DNA from: Dolomedes plantarius | Lineage: Eukaryota > Arthropoda > Arachnida > Araneae > Dolomedidae | NCBI GenBank assembly: GCA_907164885.2 | Contig: OU015495.1 | Span: forward strand, 214,688,224-214,752,223 | DNA length: 64,000 bases | Direction of reading: 5' to 3' | Part shown: positions 28,664-39,960 of the stretch, one piece after another | How the letters are laid out: every line of letters begins with the position of its first letter | Position numbering within the stretch: the stretch's first letter is position 1 | Program-made: the position numbers and the translations under genes | The notes under the pieces: model-generated | Databases searched by the model: none | What the model was told of the DNA's origin: nothing | Seen by the model: only the letters and a program-made list of their open reading frames with translations

Positions 28664-28860
28664 TGTTTCCGAGTGGCTAAATGGTTAAGGCATAAACCTG
28701 CCACTCAGGGGGCGCGGGTTCGCCTCCTGGTTATAATTGGGGGAACTCCGCCTGCAAAAGAAATGAAAAGGAAGGTCTAGAAAGGAGACCCACAATCCAC
28801 CGTCCATCGCCGGTTTCATCATTTGTAAATTTAAAAAAATTCTTCCGTGTTTGCGCGTTT
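28664..28860 (+). mobile_element. SINE family C, tRNA-derived
   Basis: An A-box-like TGGCTAAATGG (28674-28684) and a B-box-like GGTTCGCCTCC (28717-28727) are spaced as in a tRNA of the long-variable-arm type. The segment does not close into a seven-pair acceptor stem and continues into an unrelated tail, so I call it a SINE head and not a functional tRNA. No second copy is present in the window, which keeps confidence moderate. Confidence 0.5.
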
Positions 28861-28889
28861 TTTTCCCCCGTCTTGTCTTTATATCGCAA

Positions 28890-29122
28890 CCGGGCAAGAA
28901 AAGTGACACGGGTCAAAAAATGGCAATTTTGAGGTTATGCGATTGAAAAAATAAGTATGAAGTGCACCATCGTGCACGAAAAGCGACGCATCTCTATCTT
29001 GCAGTCGTCCACCTGAGGGCAGTTGTATCGGTTTTATTGTAGGCTAGTTCAAGCTTTATAGAATTGTTTAAGTTGATTTTTCTCAAATGCTGCATTTTTG
29101 AGTTGTGTCACTTCTCTTGCCG
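28890..29122. repeat. Fold-back with CCGGGCAAGAAAAGTGACAC ends
   Basis: CCGGGCAAGAAAAGTGACAC at the left is inverted as GTGTCACTTCTCTTGCCGG at the right. Further partial pairing (TTGAG and CTCAAA) extends inward. It is 233 bp long, without coding potential, and followed by a G-run. It fits a MITE, but I could not define a TSD. Confidence 0.55.
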
Positions 29123-29123
29123 G

Positions 29124-32062
29124 GGGGGGGGGGGCGATACGTACACCGGACTGAGGTCTGAGATAGTCGTCAGCCCCAGGGACTTAGAAACAACAACTTA
29201 ACTTCTATATGAAAGAAGGCAGTTTCATGAAAGACGCCAAAGAGCAGAAAACTGATGTCAACCATTTTACTCGCCGAGCTCTTATGTACATTTCTCCACG
29301 ATTTTTAGTAATCTGTGCATTTAACAATAAACATTTAGCTCTTCGTATCATAGGTAAAGGCATCATAGGTAATTCGTTCTCGAGCTGATAGCAATACGAC
29401 AGGTTTCCTCAGTCTTTGAAAGGGGAAATATTTCCTGCGGCGGCTTTTCGACTAAAATTTGCGGTTCGCCTCTAAAATTCTAGTTTGGCTCTGCTATATC
29501 GAGCTTCGAAATTTACAGTTCCGATTTAATTCTTTCCAATCGGAGGTTAAAGTGGGATATGTTCCATCCCGCCAGATACTCATAAAACCCATTATTTTAC
29601 CTTACCTTAGCTCTTTGTTTTTACCCGAGTTAAAATGTGACAAGCTTCTGCACTGCGTTAAACAAAAGCTAAAATGACGTGACACACTCTCATCTTGTTA
29701 GTTTAACATCCATAACTGCTTTCGAGGCGACCTTTATCGAGATATAATAAATAGATCAACTTATATGTAGCTCAACAAATTTCTACGTTTCGTGTTATAT
29801 TACTATTTTATGAAAGAGGTCAGGACAAACTGTCATGTATAGTATCATGCCACATACTTTAATCAAAATGTCAGATGTGTCTGACACGAATACACATCTA
29901 AAGGTATTCGGTTGTTTGTTATGCATGACATTTAATTTAAAAGTACTTGAAACTTTTTAGGATTTTCATCAAAATTTTACAAAAATTGAATTTGCACTTT
30001 GTTAAAGAAACAACTTTCTTAAATGATTTGATATTTTCTGTTTCATGGAATGAAACTCCAGAAGAGTATTTCTCAAATCCTTCAAATAATGTCTTGAATT
30101 CTAGTTCGTTCCTCGATTGATTTCATTAGTTTTTATGTTAACTCTGACGTATTTTATTCGATTCATATAGAAGTTCTAACATTAATGTAAGGAAATATCT
30201 TGCAAAACCTCTACAAGAAATAAAATTTTATTGAAATTTCCTTCCCAAAATCAAAAGCTAATAAGAAAAGTTCGCACCAACAAACAAAAAAAAAACCCGA
30301 AAGATCTTGAAATAAATAAAAGCAAAGGATTTTTAAAATGTTACTGATCGTTTATTTTGGAATCAAAGTAAAATTTTTTTTAAATAAGAAATTGAATTCT
30401 TTGAAGCATTTGCAAGCCACATCTCAACTCGTGCATAAGCGAAGCCAAAACGTTTGTAGTTAAACGCATTGATTACTAGAACTCGTAAAACAAAAAGCAC
30501 AACAAAGTCCTCGTGTAAAACGTATGGCATCAATTTTCTGCCCTTCTTCATGGTTGAATAAGGGACGTTGCATGAAACTAATTGCGAGGAAGAAATAAGT
30601 TTCGATTTGTTTGCAAATGCATTCGAAAACAACCTGTAATGCATCTAAAACCCTGCGTATGAAAAAAAAACACGGGAGAAAGAAAAAAACAATAGTTTCA
30701 ATGTGAAAAAAAAAATTCAGTCAAGTAATTCATATGAGCAATGCCTCCTTTTCACCAAATAGTAACGCGAAATAGTATCCATTAACAGGTAAGGAAAAAA
30801 AATGATTGTTTCTAGCCTTTTCTCTAGGTTCTCTTCTGGCACTTAGTAGAAAATGGGGGGGGGGGGAGAGAAAGAAAAGCAAACGGCCAAACATGCTAAG
30901 AGCAATAACCTCTCCCATCTGTGAATGTTGCTTCTCGACTGACCGAACTATCGTCTTCCAAGTACAGACCGACAGAGTGAAAAAAAGAGGACGCACGAAT
31001 TTTAACTACCAATCTCAAGGGCATGGCAAGTGGATGTGTCAGCGGGGATGAAAATAGCAGCAAAATAATTTCTGATCCAGTTGCTGCAGCATTTTTACTT
31101 GGGTGGAAGGATAATATTACTAAGCGAGAACTGAATTATTCGTGCAAGTACCGCCAATAACTCGTCAGCGGCCGAAACTGCATCGCTTCGAAGGCCGCTT
31201 TCCTAAAAATAGTATTTAAGACGTTTTTTAATCATGGAAATCAAGTACTCTTTATATCTTGTTTTTGACGCGTTCACTTGCTTAGCTGTCAATTGATAAA
31301 AGATCTCGAAACGTAATCCGTTGAGTCATTGGCAGGAGTGCTTGCTCTCATAGGCTGTAGAAATCAATATGTTCCACTCCGTACGCATGCGTTTGGTATT
31401 TGTAAAGCAGAAACTCAAATATATCAACGAAATCGAAAATCAAAAACAGTCATTCGCAGTATCCTATTTACAACCGTGATCTTCTAAATTTTCCTGCTGA
31501 ATTGATGATTTATAAAAACGTTCAAATATTTTTTGACGCACAGTTTTTAAATCGTAAAACTATGATTGGAAAGCGTTTAGTTTCACACGTTTTTCTCAGT
31601 TTAAGTAGCGGACCCTATAACGTTTTTGGTTCCTAGACGTCACGTATGCCAAAGTTATCTTCAGCATTGTGTCCCTCACATCTTTGAATTCACCCGAAAC
31701 TTCTAGAAAACTGTCTGCTTCGGTTGGATTCGTTGCCACAAGAGAAATCAAAGAGTGTTTTTGATGAAACTTAAGCAATTAAAATATCAGACTTACAGAA
31801 AGGAAACAAATTTAATTACGTACTTGAGCTTATGATGTTTGGTCCAAAAGAAAGAAAAGTTTTCCTTTATCAGTCAGCTTCTCGACGTAACCTTCGGTTA
31901 TTATTGTCAAATATCTTTATGAAAAAGAACTTTGTAACTTTTTTCTTATGTTGGGCTACAAATTAGGTCATCTCTGCCTTTTACAAAAATATTGTAAATA
32001 ATATTAAAGACATCTTGATCTTGTTCTCGTCGAAAACTCTGAATTTTCGAAGTTGGTTCATA
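29124..32062. other. Unassigned intergenic DNA
   Basis: No gene or element supported. A G-run lies at 30855-30867. Overlapping frames at 30730-31051 on both strands are unremarkable. Confidence 0.5.
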
Positions 32063-33469
32063 CACTCATGGACAAAAAACTTAGCGCACCAAGAAATAAT
32101 TGCGGGATCGTAACGAAACTTGCAATGAAGGTACATGTCGGGGAGATATGCAAATGATTAGAAATGCAGCGTGATTGCGGATTACGTATAGCCGGTAGAG
32201 GGCGTTGAACATCGTACTCTGTGGAGTATAAAACAGGTAACCAAAACTTGTTTGAGTGTGCTGAATCATTTACAAAGGAAGAGCTGAGATAGACATGCCA
32301 TTACGCCGTGTTCGAAGACAATATAAGCAGTTGTCGCAGTTTGAGAGGGGGAGAATCGTCGGGATGATGGAAGATGGGTGGTCAGCTAGGCGAGTAGCTC
32401 GTCAATTAGGCCGCTCTGATTGTGTTGTGAGGAGGTGTTGGGACCAGTGGACCCGAGAGATGTCATGTACACGAAGACCAGGCTCAGGACGCCCTCGACA
32501 GACCAGTCGTCGAGAAGACCGCCACATCGTAAGAAATGCACGCGTACAGCCAACTGCTTCATCGGCCGCCATCCAGGCACAGGTAGCACCTTCACTAGGG
32601 GCCTCTGTGTCTTCTCGAACCATTCGAAGGCGCCTGGCTGAAGGACAGTTGGTATCGCGGCGCCCATTACGTGTGCTGCCCTTGACGCCCACCCATCGAC
32701 GCCTCCGTTTGGAGTTTTGCCGCGCACGAGGAAACTGGACTGCAGCGGAATGGAACCAGGTCGTCTTTAGCGACGAATCCAGATTCAATCTCGGCAGTGA
32801 TGACAATCGTGTTCGTGTGTGGAGAACCCGTGGTGAACGCTTCAATCCTGCCTTTGCTGTACAGCGACACATCGCTCCCACAGCTGGTGTGATGGTATGG
32901 AGTGCCATTGCCTACAATACACGGTCACCCCCAGTTTTGTTCCGTGGCACCATGACAGCCCAGCGGTATGTTCATGAAATCCTGCAACCACATGTGTTGC
33001 CACTCATGCAACGGCTCCCAGGAGCCATTTTTCAACAAGACAATGCTCGGCCTCATACGGCAAGGGTTTCACAAGACTGTCTTCGCACTGTTACGACCCT
33101 TCCTCGGCCTGCCCGATCCCCAGATTTGTCTCCAATCGAGCATATCTGGGATCATTTGGGACGACGAGTTGGGCATCCCACGAGTTTGAACGAACTAGAG
33201 GCAAGGCAAATATGGAACGAAATGTCTCAAGACATCATACAGAACTTGTATGACTCAATGCCCGATCGTATCGCATCGTGCATTCGCGCTAGAAGGGGTC
33301 CAACGGAGTATTAACTCCTCCGTTCTTTTGCCCTTTTCTCTGAAATAAATTATCCTTTTTCTTTGATTTTCTTATCATTTACTTATATCAAAGTAGTCAT
33401 TACGTATGTAAAATTTCGTTTCATTTTGACGACTCCTTCTTGGTGCGCTAAATTTTTTGTCCATGAGTG
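32063..33469 (+). mobile_element. Tc1-like transposon (Tcb1-like), apparently complete
   Basis: The left end CACTCATGGACAAAAAAC and its inverse at the right are flanked by TA (32061-32062 and 33470-33471). The outer TIR continues through TTAGCGCACCAAGAA. The 1,407-bp element contains one uninterrupted transposase (32295-33314). A second copy, nearly identical by eye, lies at 45362-46774 with different flanks, so the family moved recently. Structurally this is the only element in the window that could be autonomous. Confidence 0.95.
32295..33314 (+). CDS. Tc1/mariner-superfamily transposase (Tcb1-like), intact 339 aa
   Basis: It would bind the element's terminal repeats and catalyse cut-and-paste transposition into TA sites in the nucleus. 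The N-terminal helix-turn-helix spans about residues 13-52 (LSQFERGRIVGMMEDGWS onward). The GRPR-type linker is at 63-70 (GSGRPRQT) and the second helix-turn-helix follows to about 115. The catalytic triad is D160 in VVFSDESRF, D249 in FQQDNARPH and E282 in SPDLSPIEHIWD. The start is the first ATG after the 5' TIR region, matching the copy at 45595. Length is normal for Tc1 (about 340 aa). Relative to the other copy it lacks six bases, deleting two residues near position 304 (EARQIW against EARLQQIW). Only 32 residues separate D249 and E282, where 34 is usual. Activity is unknown. Confidence 0.93.
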   Translation: MPLRRVRRQYKQLSQFERGRIVGMMEDGWSARRVARQLGRSDCVVRRCWDQWTREMSCTRRPGSGRPRQTSRREDRHIVRNARVQPTASSAAIQAQVAPSLGASVSSRTIRRRLAEGQLVSRRPLRVLPLTPTHRRLRLEFCRARGNWTAAEWNQVVFSDESRFNLGSDDNRVRVWRTRGERFNPAFAVQRHIAPTAGVMVWSAIAYNTRSPPVLFRGTMTAQRYVHEILQPHVLPLMQRLPGAIFQQDNARPHTARVSQDCLRTVTTLPRPARSPDLSPIEHIWDHLGRRVGHPTSLNELEARQIWNEMSQDIIQNLYDSMPDRIASCIRARRGPTEY

Positions 33470-33471
33470 TA

Positions 33472-33835
33472 TTTACATCGCATTTGTCTATTCTCCTACC
33501 GTGGGGTGCTAGGGTTCTCTCTCTCCACTACTATTAGACCATAACTTAATAATACTCGTATATTCAATAAGAATTGAACATACTGACTTTTGGTTTCAAG
33601 AGTTCTTGACTGTGGGGACATTTCTAAGCTCATTTTACTATACTCTGCTATATGTTTAGTATCAGATGAGCACAATGAAACCTATAATAAAAGTTTACTT
33701 CTTTTCCCTTTTGCCATAGTTACAACGCAGGACCTGCTTGAAAAGGAAGCCTTCACAAACAAAGTTTCCGTCAGTACTATATGAATCCATGAAGACTTAT
33801 TTACTGTACAGTGCACTGTTTCGTATCTAGCAGAG
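33472..33835. other. Short unassigned spacer
   Basis: Between the Tc1 element and the MITE array. Nothing recognisable; a 64-codon open frame at 33590-33784 has no supporting signal. Confidence 0.5.
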
Positions 33836-34455
33836 TAAGGGCCTGTTCACATAGGAGTCCGTTGCGTAGCGTTAAGGGAAAGATGACGTTGAGGCGAAAA
33901 TAAACCAATCATAGGAATTAAAAATTTCATTGGTAATCGTTTGGAGGCCTATGATTGGTTTATTTTCGTCTCAACGTCATCGTTTCCTTAACGCAACGCA
34001 ACGGACTCCTATGTGAACAGGCCCTTAGGGCTTGCTCAGACAGAATCCGTCAGCGTTAGCCTAAAAATTTTTAACCAATCATTGAACCATTTAACCAATA
34101 AGTGCCAACGGAATAACGCTGACGCTGACGAATTATATGTGAACAGGCCCTTAGGGCTTGTTTACATTGAGTCCGTCAGCAATGCGTAGCGTTAGCGTTA
34201 CTGTCATGGAAATAATTTTAACCAATCATAGACGTTCAGACAGTTAGCCACGGAATTGTAAGGGCCTGTTCACATAGGAGTCCGTTGCTTTGCGTTAAGG
34301 AAACGATGACGTTGAGACGAAAATAAACCAATCATAGGCCTCCAAACGATTAGCAATGAAATTTTTAACGCCTATGATTGGTTTATTTTCGTCTCAACGT
34401 CATCTTTTCCTTAACGCAACGCAATGCAACGGACTCCTATGTGAACAGGCCCTTA
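33836..34455. repeat. Array of fold-back MITEs with TAAGGGCCTGTTCACA ends
   Basis: At least three and probably four related units lie head to tail. Unit A (33836-34027) and unit D (34259-34455) are near-complete palindromes starting TAAGGGCCTGTTCACATAGG and ending in the inverse, with arms of about 80-90 bp. Unit B (about 34025-34153) and unit C (about 34151-34257) are diverged, C lacking a right end. All contain paired AACCAATCAT-type cores and GTCAGCGTTAG or CAACGTCATC blocks. No coding capacity. The terminal GGGCCTGTT resembles PIF/Harbinger-type MITEs, but the target site is not clear. Confidence 0.75.
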
Positions 34456-37343
34456 CGCGGTTGTATGCCGAGTCATAATCCTATTACTGTTAACATATGT
34501 ACTTATTAATCAACAATTAGAGGGTCCCTTTACTACGTTGCATTTGGTGGCCATTCCAAATTCAGGCTCATTTGTTACTCTTGTCCCCAATAAGGTCTTG
34601 ATGTCAAATTATCGTCCTCTTAACTACAGAAATGTGCACGAAGTTTTCTCATGCAGGTCCGAGACACTAATATAATCGAGAACCTAAAGCTTTCGATTGA
34701 TCCCCCTTAGATTTTGGATTGCATACAATTTCCTCGAAAAAGACAAGAAAATTTGATGATTGCTCAATTTCATGTATGATTTTGACAGTATTTTCTAAAA
34801 ATTTCGCAATCACGTTGCTCTGGAAACATTTTAGTTTCTTGCCTGACACCGAAAAACACGTCATCACAGTCAATCCAGATACTCATGGACACCACAAAAA
34901 GCTTTAAAATGTTGTATAACAACACTCTTAGCAAACAGGAAATATTTTTGCTTTCGTGTGTGATTTGTTTTCCCAAGTGAAAGGTGTCGTTTTACTTTCA
35001 TTAGCCTGACACAGTAATATGCTTTCGATTCTATTCTACTTTTCCTGCTTACGGACAAAGGAAATCTCAGTTCGTTATTCCGTGCCCGTTGTGGGAAAGC
35101 TAGATACTTATATCACGTAGTTTCACAGATGAAGGGTTTATTACTTTTGATTAATGAATCCTCTATTCAACTGTGCAAATATCTTTATATGAGATACAGG
35201 AATATGCAAACAGAAGTATTCAGTCCAAATGTCATTTAGACAGGCTTATGCATGATTAATATGCGTAATGATGCCAGATATTAGAGAATCAGAAGACGTG
35301 CTTTCAGTCGATTCACAATGTTCAGCATTCTTTCATTGAGTGGCGTAACCAGAGGTGGACTTTTCTCAACATGAAAAAGCCTTGTATCAAAGAATTATTT
35401 TTTTTAATCTTGTCCAGAAATAGCAATATATTTACACAATTATTGAAATGGAAGCTAAAATTTCAGTTTTCAAGGACGCTTTTTATAATAGTTCATGAAA
35501 GCATTTGTACGTGTGTGTGGGTGTGTGTGATTTTATTTTTTTTATTTTTAATGTTTAGGCACTTACTGTAAGATATTTGCACATTATACCGCGGATACTG
35601 TTGACTACTTCTCAGCTGGGAGCACCATACAGATGAGTCAATATTACCCCTCTGGTGCCACCTCAATTATGACCGAGCATCCCCGGAGACGACATCTGTA
35701 GGGCTCGTACCTTCTCGCATCCCTCAGACTACATGGATGGACTTTCCAGATGTTTAATTTTATTCACATCGGTACACTAAAGCCATATTAGTTTTATAAA
35801 CCTATACAAGAGCTATGCCGGTAACACATTTTCAGGAGATACGCGAAGTATAAAATGTTGAGAACCACTGTTCAAGTTCTATAAACGTCGCTTTTGATGA
35901 CAAAAATAAAAAAGCAGAGGATACCCTTTTCTCACATTTGCTAATGTTTAAAAGTGTGTTTGAGACAAACGTTAGTAAGCATCAGTCAAATAGGGAGTCA
36001 AAATCAATTCTTTACGTCAAGAAGCTCTAACGTAAGAAGCTTCTTACGTTAAGAAGCTCTGCATAGCACATAAGCTTCAGTAAATGGGCTTGTAATTTGT
36101 AAGAACACCATTCTATGTAGATGATAATTTTAGTTTTAAGAAGAATATGATCCAATTCTGCTTGTATTTCCCCGAATGCTAGCAATGCACTATCCTTTGA
36201 GAGTTGTTATACGATGGTGTGTATACTACGCATGATGTTTCGAGATATCAGATTTGTAATTCACTGAAAATTTAAATTCGAGTTAATATATTAGATTATT
36301 ATGAGAAGAAAGTCACATCACAGACCAATACAGTAGTTTACGTAATAAGATATGATCAAGGCATTCCACACACACAAAAAAAAAGTTTGTTTTAAACTAA
36401 CTCAAAAATACAATCTATTTCGTCTGTTTACCAACGAAGAGATGTTTTGCTTTATCTGGCTAGAATTTCCCCTTAAATGAAAATGCGACTCATGTCGAAA
36501 AATTATAGTTATTTTTCCTCTTGGCCTACGGTTTACCATAAACAGGTTGTTGGTGTAAAGACCAGAATGACATGTCAGAGGTAAATAAAAGAATTTCCTC
36601 TATAGTGTAAGACAGAACAAATTTCATCTCACAAAAGACATGAATTCCAAGGAATAACAAGAGGAAAATCTATCGACATGTAATCCTTCATGGCTATAAT
36701 TAAAATCATGTTTTCAGAGAAAGCATTGTCTATAAATTATGTTAAGAACATATAAAAAGATATGTGGTTTACTTACATGTTCACAACCCTTTTCGAGGAA
36801 AACCCTCGGCTCAAAATGCATGCGAATAAATTTCAAAGCAATAAACCAGTTTTCTGCTTCGAAGAATCAAAACTTTTGGATCGAGATATTTATTACCTAT
36901 TTGCATTAGGTAACACCCAAAATCTTGTTTGCAGTCTTTGAATTTCGAATTACATCTTGACTATTTCAAACTATTAAGATTGGCCAGGGGGAAAGAATAT
37001 CATTTAGGAGCTCGAGGGATAATTTATTCCTTTCTTTTACGTTTTTGTAAGGGATGGTACAGAGTTATTTTATATGAGCTATGTCTGAGAGGCATTTCAT
37101 AATGGCATTGCCAGACGTTAGAAATGTTTCAACAATCCGCTTCGCTAAGTGAGTATCCTTCAGGAAGACATGGGCCGGGGCCCTTCACAAGTAAATATCC
37201 ACGCTCATCTTGTGTTGCCAAACAAGAAAAAAAATGGAAAGACTAATAATTGTACCTCACGAAGTTTACTTTTAAAAATCCAACAAAAATTGTAATTTTA
37301 TAAACTTCTTTCATAACTCTAAAAAAATAGCTCTAAAAAATAG
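34456..37343. other. Unassigned intergenic DNA
   Basis: No gene or mobile element supported. A perfect 22-bp palindrome around AAGAAGCTTCTT is at 36029-36050. A (TG)n-like patch lies at 35508-35530. Several overlapping 60-70-codon frames at 34667-35058 have no recognisable content. Confidence 0.5.
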
Positions 37344-37449
37344 CATTGTTATATGATATAGATGTTTATATCATATAACAATGATATAAAACAAATGAGT
37401 TTTATATCATTGTTTTAATGAGCTACATTAAAACAATGATATAAAACTC
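37344..37449. repeat. Two adjacent AT-rich hairpins
   Basis: The first hairpin pairs CATTGTTATATGATATA (37344-37360) with its near-inverse ending at 37383. The second has perfect 24-bp arms (37397-37420 and 37426-37449) around the loop AGCTA; the arm ends in TTTTAATG. Both share ATTGTT or AACAAT words, so they may be internally related. Either could be a cruciform-forming MITE remnant. A processed small RNA cannot be inferred from sequence alone. Confidence 0.7.
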
Positions 37450-37467
37450 AAGAAGTGAAAAAAAAAG

Positions 37468-37696
37468 TTTTTTTTTTTTTCCAATGCGGAGGCACTTGTC
37501 ACGAAGACATTCAACTATAATTCACCGCAGTTTTGCCGGCCATTTTATTATGGGGGCGCCATATAGGCGGACCAGCATTGCCCCCTATGAAGGGACGACA
37601 TAAACGGAAGCATCTTAGTGGCGTTTCGCCAGGATTCGATCAGAGAACCCTCAGCACCGAAAACCAGCGCGCTGTACCACAAGGCCGCCACGGCCC
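37468..37696 (-). mobile_element. SINE family A, full-length
   Basis: On the minus strand it runs from a tRNA-like head (TGTGGTACAGCGCGCTGG with a B-box-like GATCGAATCC) through a central domain with CTATATGGCGCCCCC to the tail ACAAGTGCCTCCGCATTGG and an A run (T run on plus, 37468-37480). Direct repeats GTGAAAAAAAA flank it (from 37455 and from 37697). Copies at 42925 and 9757 confirm the family. SINEs are transcribed by RNA polymerase III and moved by LINE machinery; no protein is encoded. Confidence 0.85.
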
Positions 37697-37699
37697 GTG

Positions 37700-38423
37700 A
37701 AAAAAAATGTAAAAAAAAGCTCTGAAATTCTTATGTTTAATACTTTGTGAGTGATATCTATGGACTTTCTTCAAACTATTTGTTTGTCTTTTCATCTTTT
37801 TTTATATTGTCTTAGCCAATCTCTGCAAAAGAATATTTAGACATATATGAGCAAGACAAATCGGTTAAGTTGACTTTCTGAAATTTTTGAAATGTTCGCG
37901 TCAAAGCACTTGATGGGCTCCTAGCTTTTTACATTCAAAATAAATTTCCCAAATAGTAAAGATGAACACCGCTCAGTGACAACATATTTTTTGGCCATCG
38001 AATAATAAATAACTTTTTTTCACAAAAGCCAATCAAGTTAAGTCGATTCTGTAGTGTAAATTGTTGCAATTGAAACGCAGGAGCAAGTACTTGATGATAA
38101 CGATCAATCGCTTAGTGTTGTTTCATCACGCAAAAAAAGTCAAATAAATGAGTCAGTGACAGTCGACTAGTAACTGTTGCAGAAGTAAGTACTGGGGAAT
38201 TACAAAACAATTATTTCACTTTTCAAAATATAATTTGAAGACTGTATTGAATGTAATTACTTTTTTATCACTTGCAAAATCGGTTAAGTCCCGTTAAAAT
38301 TGTAATAATAATACCGATGACTCCAAGGATATTCTTATAGATTTTATATGTCGTTAGAAAAAAGCTCCATAATACATTCTACATTGTTTATTTGAATTTA
38401 TATTTTCAGATGAATTAAAAAAA
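37700..38423. other. Unassigned intergenic DNA
   Basis: AT-rich, with nothing recognisable on either strand. Confidence 0.5.
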
Positions 38424-38649
38424 TATTTCAGGTAGTCTCTTCTAATGAAACTACCGCGGGTTATTAACGTAGGATTACTTATCGTTGCTTACCTCTTTTT
38501 TTTTTACGCATTTTGGTACTTTTCTATTTAACTGTTTACTGCTACTGGGTTTGGCGCGCTGCCGAAATTATAACTCGCGACGCAGGATGGACTCTGATTT
38601 TTTTTTTCTTTCCGGGGGACCGCTATTGAGGAACGTAATCCTACATTAA
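38424..38649. repeat. Dispersed repeat with inverted TTAA ends, copy 2
   Basis: Homologous to 17449-17666. Here the inner element runs from TTAACGTAGGATTAC (38464) to GTAATCCTACATTAA (38649), giving clearer inverted ends than copy 1 and TTAA at both edges. The interior differs most around a T run. Non-coding. Confidence 0.65.
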
Positions 38650-39322
38650 AACAATGTATTTTATTACCATGTTTTTATTAACTCGCTTTCTTGTTTGTTT
38701 GTGTGTTTGTCCAGTACTAATCTTGCAATCGATTTTTAACTCACTTCCCGACTCGCTAGACATTTGAAACTTTTAGAATAGCTCAGAACACGATGACAAT
38801 GCATTTTTTCAATACTTTTAGCCATCTTTAAGCAGAATTAAATTAATTTTCAGTTAATCTCAGTTAATTTTGTATTGTAGACTGGTGCAGCCATCTATCG
38901 AGCGGAACGGGAACGAGAAGTTAAATGCAAGTTAACTTCCAATTAACTTCATTTTCTTTCAAGTTTATGGGATAATTTATCAAAAAATTTTAAAAAAGTA
39001 TTTATTAATACACAGAATTGTCAAGTTTATATGATTCAACAGAAAATTTAAAAACATGGTATATAAAAAGTTCTTTTTATCTTGGAATTATATTTTATCA
39101 CTTTTCCCCACTTTCCGCTTAAAATACTTAACCGATTTGGCAAGAGAGGGGATCATTATGTGAGTTTATCGATCTGTGCGGCCGGGTTTCAAACCTAGGT
39201 CTGCGGAGTTAAAAGGCTTTGATCAACCTCGTTTGCTAAACGAATTTGTCGAACGTAAGCACTTAATTATGTCTTCAGATAGCGATGCAAGTTAAGTTGG
39301 AACATATTCATTTATGTATACA

Positions 39323-39960
39323 CTAGCTGAATAACCGTGCTTCGCTAAGGAGTACATTCAAATTAAATACAACGGTCAATGTAAGCAATTAATTTGCATG
39401 TTTAATATCCATGAAACATACTGATTTCAATTGAATTCTTAAAAAACTTCCATCTCAATTAGTGTAATGGTTAAATTTTATCTTTTGCTGTGTTTTAATA
39501 TTTTTTTGTCAATTTATTTCGTTGTTATGCACGTGACGCAAAATTAATTTACAGTATCGTAAAAAGAAAAGAAACCACGTGATCAGCATTTGATAAATTA
39601 AATTCTAAAAATTAATCTTTAAAATTTCACCAAAATTCAGAAAATGGAGGTAAAGATTCGAAAAAGATTTCATTTTAAAGGAATTTTTAGGATTTTTCTC
39701 GTGATATAAATTTTATAACCCTCAAATTATTATTTTAAAAGCAAACTTGTTACAAAAACAGCTTAAAAATTTAATTTTAAAAAAATCTAAGAAGAATTTT
39801 TCAAAAATCTTTTTTGGTGCACCCCTACATTATAAGAAGAATTGCCATGCACAATTTCAACCCTTTAGGTCTAGCGGTTTTGTCTGTGGGTTATCTGTCA
39901 GTCAGTCAGTCAGTTACGGAACAGTTTTATACTATTTAGAGACAGATACCTATTTCTATG
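39323..39960 (-). mobile_element. Helitron-like fragment (minus strand 3' end)
   Basis: Read on the minus strand the left edge ends CTTAGCGAAGCACGG, then a short spacer and CTAG followed by T. The plus strand shows ACTAGCTGAATAACCGTG. This matches the hairpin-plus-CTRR end of Helitron-type elements. The 5' limit is uncertain; the A/T-rich body ends near a (CAGT)n run at 39895-39913. No Rep or helicase frame. A truncated, non-autonomous copy is the likeliest reading. Confidence 0.4.

Noticed and set aside
28664..28740. Functional tRNA gene
   Set aside because: A- and B-box-like motifs are present but no acceptor stem closes and sequence continues as a SINE-like tail.
35350..35870. Possible TIR pair around GAGAACCACTG and a GGTGGAC motif
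   Set aside because: The two ends do not pair over more than a few bases and flanks show no duplication.
39160..39240. tRNA-like B box (GGTTTGAAACCC on minus)
   Set aside because: No A box at proper spacing and no repeat partner.
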